Source of the DNA: Pseudomonadota bacterium
GTDB taxonomy: Bacteria; Pseudomonadota; Alphaproteobacteria; Acetobacterales; Acetobacteraceae
Assembly: GCA_021785335.1 (NCBI GenBank)
Contig: JAJYFW010000024.1
Location: 1-10,755, forward strand
Direction of reading: 5' to 3'
Length of the DNA: 10,755 nt
The notes under the pieces were generated by a model, which searched no databases, was not told the DNA's origin, and worked only from the letters and a program-made list of their open reading frames with translations. Positions 7,206-10,755 of the stretch are shown here, piece by piece; the first letter of the stretch is position 1; every line of letters starts with the position of its first letter. The translations under genes were made by a program, and so were the position numbers.

Positions 7206-7814
7206 ATGAACCCGCTCGGAATGCTGGCGGCGGTGGCCGGACTATGGACCCTCGCGGTGGTGACGCCGGGGCCGAACGCGCTGCTGGTGACGCGGCTCGC
7301 GGTTGTGCGCGGGCGCGGCGCCGGGCTTGCCGCCGTGGCGGGCATCGCGCTCGGAACGCTCGCCTGGAGCCTGTCTGGCTTCTTCGGCGTGCAGGCGCTG
7401 TTCCTGTTCGCCCCGCTGCTTTACCGCGCGCTGATGCTGGCGGGCGCGGCCTGGCTCCTCTGGGTCGGGTTCCGGCTGGTCCGCGGCAGTTTCCAGCGCC
7501 TGCCGCAGCCCCGCGCGACCGCGGGCCCCGCCTTCCGCGCGGGGCTGCTCACCTGCCTCTCCAATCCCAAATCCATGCTGCTCGTGGGCTCGCTCTTCGC
7601 CGCCGTCATGCCGCATGGCGCGCCCCTGCCGGTGGGCCTCGCCGCGGTCGCGGAGATGGTTGCGATCTCGCTCGCCTGGTACGGCGCGGTGGTGCTCCTG
7701 CTCAGCGCGCCGCGCGCCGCGGCGCTCTACGCGCGCGCCGGGCGCTGGCTCGACCGCGCTGCCGGGGCGATCTTCATCGGCTTCGGCCTCGCCATCGTGG
7801 AGCGCGAACTGTGA
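7206..7814 (+). CDS. LysE/RhtB family amino-acid exporter
   Basis: This 202-residue inner-membrane protein matches the LysE/RhtB translocator family in length and in layout of about six hydrophobic segments. The family signature VVTPGPNALLV lies at residues 18-28 at the end of the first helix, followed by a basic loop (VVRGRGAG) and AGIALGTLAW. Before the fourth segment comes the typical GLLTCLSNPKSML (113-125). Such proteins expel amino acids or related small compounds by proton exchange; the substrate cannot be told. ATG 7206 is chosen because it has GGGGGAA upstream and gives the family's standard N-terminus; an earlier in-frame ATG at 7146 would add 20 polar, basic residues. The stop overlaps the GTG start of the YbaK-family gene (GTGA at 7811-7814), so the two are coupled. 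Confidence 0.92.
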   Translation: MNPLGMLAAVAGLWTLAVVTPGPNALLVTRLAVVRGRGAGLAAVAGIALGTLAWSLSGFFGVQALFLFAPLLYRALMLAGAAWLLWVGFRLVRGSFQRLPQPRATAGPAFRAGLLTCLSNPKSMLLVGSLFAAVMPHGAPLPVGLAAVAEMVAISLAWYGAVVLLLSAPRAAALYARAGRWLDRAAGAIFIGFGLAIVEREL

Positions 7815-8281
7815 GCGGCTCCTCGGTCGAGCGCGTGCGCGCGGCCCTGCTCGCGGCGGGCCATCCCGACACCATCACGCAGTTCCCGGAGGGCACGCGC
7901 ACCGCCGCCGACGCCGCCGCCGCGGTTGGCTGCACCGTCGCCCAGATCGCCAAGTCCATCGTCTTTCGCGCCGGCTCGCGTGCCGTGGTGGTGATCGCCT
8001 CCGGCGCCAACCGCGTCGATGCCGCGAAGGTGAGCGAGGCGATCGGCGAGAAGGTGCGCCGCGCGGATGCCGACTGGGTGCGGGAGGCCACGGGCTTCGC
8101 CATCGGCGGCGTCTCGCCGATCGGGCACATCGCGCCGCCGATCCTTCTGTTCGACCGGGACCTGCTGGCGCTCGACGCGATCTGGGCCGCCGCCGGCTCG
8201 CCGGCCCATGTCTTCCGCACCGACCCCGCGACGCTCGCGCGCATCACCGGGGCAACGGTCGCCGATATCAGGGAAGGCTGA
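7811..8281 (+). CDS. YbaK/ProX-type aminoacyl-tRNA deacylase
   Basis: The 156-residue product is a single-domain YbaK/EbsC family protein related to the editing domain of prolyl-tRNA synthetase. Family members hydrolyse mischarged tRNA, for example Cys-tRNA(Pro) or Ala-tRNA(Pro), in the cytoplasm. Visible hallmarks are QIAKSIVFR with the conserved lysine at 48, VVVIASGANRVD (59-70), and GFAIGGVSPIGH (95-106), the loop that lines the active site. There is no synthetase or other extra domain. Translation probably starts at GTG 7811, within the stop of the LysE-type gene; the next possible start would remove the N-terminal helix. No separate ribosome site is needed if coupling operates. Its last 14 coding bases overlap the end of rdgB on the other strand. 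Which misacylated tRNA it edits cannot be decided from sequence alone. Confidence 0.92.
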   Translation: MSGSSVERVRAALLAAGHPDTITQFPEGTRTAADAAAAVGCTVAQIAKSIVFRAGSRAVVVIASGANRVDAAKVSEAIGEKVRRADADWVREATGFAIGGVSPIGHIAPPILLFDRDLLALDAIWAAAGSPAHVFRTDPATLARITGATVADIREG

Positions 8282-8870
8282 GGCACGCGGCCGCGAAGGC
8301 CCGGAACGCCCGCGATCGGTGGCTGATCGCCTCCTTCTCCTCCGGCGGCATCTCGCCGAAAGTCCGGCGATCGCCTTCCGGCACGAAGATCGGATCGTAG
8401 CCGAAACCATCCGCGCCGCGCGGCGGGAAGGAGACCGCGCCGTCCACGCGCCCGGTGAAGCACGCGGCGTTGCCGTCCGGCAGCGCGAGACAGAGCACGC
8501 TGATGAACCAGGCGCGGCGGTCGGCGACATTTCCCATATCGCGCTCGACGCGCGCCATCGCCACCGAGAAGTCGCGCCCCGGCCCGGCCCAGCGCGCGGA
8601 GACCACTCCGGGCGCGCCGCCGAGTGCCGCGACGCAGAAGCCGCTGTCGTCGGCGAGTGCCGGCAGCCCCGCGCCGTGCGCGGCGGCGATGGCCTTGAGG
8701 CGTGCGTTGCCCTCGAAATCCTCGGCCGTTTCCTCCGGCTCCGGCAGGCCCAGCGCGCCGGCGCTCACCGTCTCGATGCCGTAGGGCGCGAGGAGCGCCG
8801 TCATCTCCGCGAGCTTGCCGGGGTTGTGGGTAGCGACGACGAGCCGGTTGCCGCGCGCGAGGCGAATCAC
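8268..8870 (-). CDS. rdgB: XTP/dITP diphosphatase (non-canonical purine NTP pyrophosphatase)
   Basis: RdgB (Ham1 family) hydrolyses dITP, ITP and XTP to monophosphates, keeping deaminated purines out of DNA and RNA. The 200-residue product has the full set of motifs: [11 protein letters not shown] (13-23), ADDSGFCV (73-80), [12 protein letters not shown] (85-96), [11 protein letters not shown] (152-162) and [11 protein letters not shown] (178-188). The length is normal. Translation starts at GTG 8870-8868, which overlaps the rph stop (GTGA on the minus strand), so rph and rdgB form a coupled operon. The C-terminus runs 14 bases into the convergent YbaK-family gene, leaving no room for a conventional terminator between them. 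Confidence 0.96.
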   Translation of the reverse strand: MIRLARGNRLVVATHNPGKLAEMTALLAPYGIETVSAGALGLPEPEETAEDFEGNARLKAIAAAHGAGLPALADDSGFCVAALGGAPGVVSARWAGPGRDFSVAMARVERDMGNVADRRAWFISVLCLALPDGNAACFTGRVDGAVSFPPRGADGFGYDPIFVPEGDRRTFGEMPPEEKEAISHRSRAFRAFAAACLSLP

Positions 8871-9592
8871 GATAGGGCCAGGCGCTGCAACTCGAAGAGC
8901 TTCGCCGTGCCGGCGCGCGCGAGTTCCATCAGCGTGCCGAACTCCGTGTCGCTGAATGGCGTCTTTTCCGCCGTGCCCTGGATCTCGACGATGCCGCCCC
9001 TGTCGGTCAGAACAAAATTGGCGTCGGCATCGGCGTCGCTGTCCTCGGCGTAGTCGAGGTCGAGCACCGGCACGCCGCCGACGATCCCGCAGGACACCGC
9101 CGCGACCTGGCCCAGCAGCGGCGAGGCCTTGAGGATCTTCGCCGCCTCCAGCTTGCGCAGCGCGAGCGCCAGCGCCACCCAGGATCCGGTGATCGAGGCG
9201 CAGCGCGTGCCACCATCGGCGTTGATCACGTCGCAGTCGAGGGTGATCGTCATCTCGCCGAGCGCCGCGCGATCGACCACCGCGCGCAGGCTGCGCCCGA
9301 TCAGGCGCTGGATCTCCTGCGTGCGGCCGGACTGCTTGCCGCGCGCCGCCTCGCGGTCGCCGCGCGTGTGCGTGGCGCGCGGCAGCATGCCGTATTCGGC
9401 GGTGACCCAGCCGATCCCCTGGTTGCGCAGGAACGGCGGCACACGCTGCTCCACGCTCGCGGCGCACAGCACCTCCGTGCCGCCCATGCGGATCAGGCAG
9501 GAGCCCTCGGCATGGTGGGCGAAGCCGGGTTCGATGGAGACGGCGCGGAGCATGTCCGCGGCGCGGCCGGAGGGGCGCCCAGGGAGGTTCAT
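8867..9592 (-). CDS. rph: Ribonuclease PH
   Basis: RNase PH is a phosphate-dependent 3'-to-5' exoribonuclease that trims tRNA precursors and forms a hexameric ring. The 241-residue product has the standard start [11 protein letters not shown] (6-16), then [19 protein letters not shown] (68-86), [15 protein letters not shown] (89-103), [13 protein letters not shown] (118-130), [17 protein letters not shown] (177-193) and GTAEKTPFS (206-214). The phosphate and metal site residues of the family appear intact. ATG 9592-9590 gives MNLPG before the conserved part, slightly longer than in E. coli; the ribosome site is weak. In many alphaproteobacteria rph is followed by rdgB and hemW and often lies near hrcA. 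Here rdgB follows directly, but the divergent neighbour is an oxidoreductase and not hrcA. Confidence 0.97.
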   Translation of the reverse strand: MNLPGRPSGRAADMLRAVSIEPGFAHHAEGSCLIRMGGTEVLCAASVEQRVPPFLRNQGIGWVTAEYGMLPRATHTRGDREAARGKQSGRTQEIQRLIGRSLRAVVDRAALGEMTITLDCDVINADGGTRCASITGSWVALALALRKLEAAKILKASPLLGQVAAVSCGIVGGVPVLDLDYAEDSDADADANFVLTDRGGIVEIQGTAEKTPFSDTEFGTLMELARAGTAKLFELQRLALS

Positions 9593-9614
9593 GAGGGGAG
9601 TTCCGTGATCTGTT

Positions 9615-9638
9615 CGCCCGCCCTATGACGGGGGGGCG
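9615..9638. repeat. GC-rich inverted repeat between divergent genes
   Basis: CGCCCGCCC (9615-9623) and GGGGGGGCG (9630-9638) can pair over nine positions with a single G-G mismatch, around the six-base loop TATGAC. As RNA it would form a very stable hairpin in the rph leader or the oxidoreductase leader; as DNA it could be an operator. The absence of a T-tract argues against a standard terminator. In DNA this rich in G and C, some chance inverted repeats are expected. Confidence 0.45.
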
Positions 9639-9655
9639 CGGCCGGCGCAAGGTGC

Positions 9656-9672
9656 GCCCGCCGCCGGGCTTT
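9656..9672 (+). terminator. Small GC hairpin followed by TTT ahead of the oxidoreductase gene
   Basis: GCCCG (9656-9660) and CGGGC (9665-9669) form a five-base-pair stem with loop CCGC, followed by TTT. It resembles a short intrinsic terminator or attenuator on the plus strand, ending just before the ribosome site of the oxidoreductase gene. The stem is short and the T-run is only three bases, so this is speculative. Confidence 0.22.
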
Positions 9673-9687
9673 CATTAGGGGGACGCA

Positions 9688-10653
9688 ATGACGGCGATCG
9701 GGTTCGGCATCATCGGGGCGGGCATCATGGGCGAGCGCATGCTGCGCGCGGCGCTCGAGCACGCAACGGACAGCGTGACCATCGCCGGCCTGTGGGACCC
9801 CTCGCCAACGGCGCGGACGCGCCTCGATGCCTCGCTGCCCGGGCTCAACTGGTTCGCCGATCCCTCGGCACTCATCGCCGCGTCCGACTGCGTCTACATC
9901 GCCTCGCCCCCCGCCTCGCACCTCGAGCATGCCGGCGCGGCCTTCGCCGCCGGCCGCGCAGTGCTGTGCGAGAAGCCGCTTTCCTCGGACGTGCCCGCGG
10001 CTGAGCGCTTCGTCGCCGCACATGCCACCGCCCGGGCTGCGGTGAACTTCCCCATGGCGACCTCGTTCGCCGCCGAGCGCATCCGCACCTGGCTCGCCGA
10101 GGGCGCTGTCGGCACGCCGCGGACGCTGGCGATCGAGGTCGCGTTTGCCGCCTGGCCGCGCACCTGGCAGCGCGCCGCCGCTTCCTGGCTCGATGGCAGG
10201 GCCGAGGGCGGCTTCACGCGCGAGGTGGTCTCGCATTTCCTGTTCCTCAGCCACCGCCTGTTCGGTCCGCTCGCGCTGCTTGAGGGGCGGGCGACGTTTC
10301 CCCCGGGCGGGCGCAGCGAGACCGCGGTCGAGGCCCGGCTTACCGCCGGGTCCGTGCCGGTCACCCTTCACGGCAGCGTCGGCACCACGGTCAGGGACGA
10401 CAGCAACACCTGGACGCTGACCGGCGATGCCGGCGCCGTGCGCATCCGCGACTGGGCGCATGCCGAGCGCCTGGTGGACGGCGCCTGGCAGACGGACCCC
10501 ACGGCGTTGCCGCAGGACAAGGCGCGCCCGCTGGTGCTCAAGCGTCAGCTTGCCGCTGTCGCCGCTATGACGCGCGGCGAGGCGCATCCGCTTGCCACGC
10601 TCTCCGAGGCGCTGGCTGTGCAGCGCGTGGTGGAGGCAATTCTCGCCGCATAG
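9688..10653 (+). CDS. Gfo/Idh/MocA family NAD(P)-dependent oxidoreductase
   Basis: This 321-residue protein has an N-terminal Rossmann domain with GIIGAGIMG (7-15), VYIASPPASH (69-78) and the family's catalytic-loop motif CEKPLSSD (94-101), where Lys96 is expected in catalysis. The C-terminal alpha/beta domain contains GGFTREVVSHF (174-184), matching the region that usually reads GG...D.GxH. His183 is retained, but the usual aspartate is replaced by Glu179. Members oxidise or reduce sugars, inositols and related polyols or ketones with NAD(P); the substrate here cannot be named, and no sugar transporter or other catabolic gene is adjacent. ATG 9688 has AGGGGGA four bases upstream. It is transcribed divergently from rph. 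The length is at the short end of the family but both domains are complete. Confidence 0.9.
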   Translation: MTAIGFGIIGAGIMGERMLRAALEHATDSVTIAGLWDPSPTARTRLDASLPGLNWFADPSALIAASDCVYIASPPASHLEHAGAAFAAGRAVLCEKPLSSDVPAAERFVAAHATARAAVNFPMATSFAAERIRTWLAEGAVGTPRTLAIEVAFAAWPRTWQRAAASWLDGRAEGGFTREVVSHFLFLSHRLFGPLALLEGRATFPPGGRSETAVEARLTAGSVPVTLHGSVGTTVRDDSNTWTLTGDAGAVRIRDWAHAERLVDGAWQTDPTALPQDKARPLVLKRQLAAVAAMTRGEAHPLATLSEALAVQRVVEAILAA

Positions 10654-10695
10654 GCTTCTTGCGGGCACGGGGTGGGCTCGCCAATCTTAGCGGCG
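10654..10695. other. Short gap after the oxidoreductase gene
   Basis: These 42 bases separate the oxidoreductase stop from a possible next start codon. I see no hairpin with a T-tract, and no clear promoter or ribosome site. Confidence 0.4.
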
Positions 10696-10755
10696 ATGGA
10701 CCAGCCCGCCCGCCCGCCCCGCGCACCGTCCGGCCTGCCTCCGGGTCTCGACCCG
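10696..10755 (+). CDS. Possible partial gene, N-terminus only
   Basis: ATG 10696 opens a frame that stays open for 20 codons to the window edge, beginning MDQPARPPRAPSGLPPG. The start is rich in proline, alanine and arginine, as is common for disordered N-termini in GC-rich alphaproteobacteria. There is no good ribosome site before it, and it lies 42 bases after the oxidoreductase stop on the same strand. No family can be named, and a chance open frame is quite possible. Confidence 0.35.
   Translation, partial: MDQPARPPRAPSGLPPGLDP

Larger units (their letters stand above)
9593..9687. promoter_or_regulatory. Divergent intergenic region between rph and the oxidoreductase gene
   Basis: This 95-base gap should carry the promoters for both divergent genes. 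It contains the long inverted repeat at 9615-9638, a smaller GCCCG/CGGGC hairpin (9656-9669) followed by TTT, and the ribosome site AGGGGGA (9677-9683) four bases before the oxidoreductase ATG. I see no CIRCE element (the HrcA operator) and no clear -35/-10 pair. Confidence 0.4.

Noticed and set aside
7133..7345. N-terminal extension of HemW to an upstream ATG
   Set aside because: The extension is Ser/Thr/Ala/Arg-rich, unlike any HemW, and would overlap the LysE-type gene by about 140 bases. GTG 7132 places the start directly before the conserved N-terminus.
8871..9650. Fusion of rdgB with an upstream protein in the same frame
   Set aside because: The upstream part is the shadow frame of rph. 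The GTG at 8870 overlapping the rph stop gives a normal-length RdgB.
9593..9687. CIRCE operator or hrcA remnant next to rph
   Set aside because: The TTAGCACTC/GAGTGCTAA pattern is absent, and the divergent gene is an oxidoreductase with a complete Rossmann domain.
1..10755. Mobile element, CRISPR array, toxin-antitoxin or defence system
   Set aside because: No transposase, integrase, direct-repeat array, small toxin/antitoxin pair or defence nuclease was recognised, and base composition looks even across the window.

Overview
This is a very GC-rich bacterial chromosomal stretch with dense coding, short intergenic gaps and several 4-base ATGA/GTGA overlaps. Gene content points to an alphaproteobacterium: an LppC-type penicillin-binding protein activator divergent from rsmI, plus an rph-rdgB pair close to hemW. 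The high GC fits an Acetobacteraceae/Rhodospirillales-type organism, but that placement is inference from composition and gene neighbourhood. I see no rRNA, tRNA, CRISPR array, insertion sequence, integrase or phage gene.

Layout. At the left edge, on the minus strand, lie the first codons of a probable exported protein (1-62) and, upstream of it, a lipoprotein of the LpoA/LppC family (106-1383). Divergent from this, with start regions that overlap, is rsmI (1368-2261). It heads a four-gene plus-strand run: an AbgB-like M20 amidohydrolase (2284-3708), an ABC ATPase (3705-4457) and a 12-helix-type ABC permease made of two repeated halves (4454-5929). A 57-base gap with a weak hairpin separates this run from the convergent hemW (5987-7132, minus).

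A 73-base divergent region leads to a translationally coupled plus-strand pair, a LysE/RhtB-type exporter (7206-7814) and a YbaK-family tRNA deacylase (7811-8281). The pair ends tail-to-tail, with a 14-base coding overlap, against the minus-strand rph-rdgB operon (8268-9592). A 95-base divergent region with a strong GC-rich inverted repeat separates rph from a plus-strand Gfo/Idh/MocA oxidoreductase (9688-10653). A possible further gene start runs off the right edge.

How the genes work together. Several are housekeeping RNA or nucleotide quality-control genes: rRNA methylation (RsmI), tRNA 3' trimming (RNase PH), dITP/XTP clean-up (RdgB) and mischarged-tRNA editing (YbaK family). HemW serves haem handling, and the lipoprotein probably serves peptidoglycan synthesis. 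Accessory genes (amidohydrolase plus ABC exporter, LysE-YbaK, oxidoreductase) are interleaved. I found no convincing new defence or mobile system. The most notable items are the coupled amidohydrolase/ABC-exporter unit, the internally duplicated permease, and the LysE-YbaK pair lying between rdgB and hemW.
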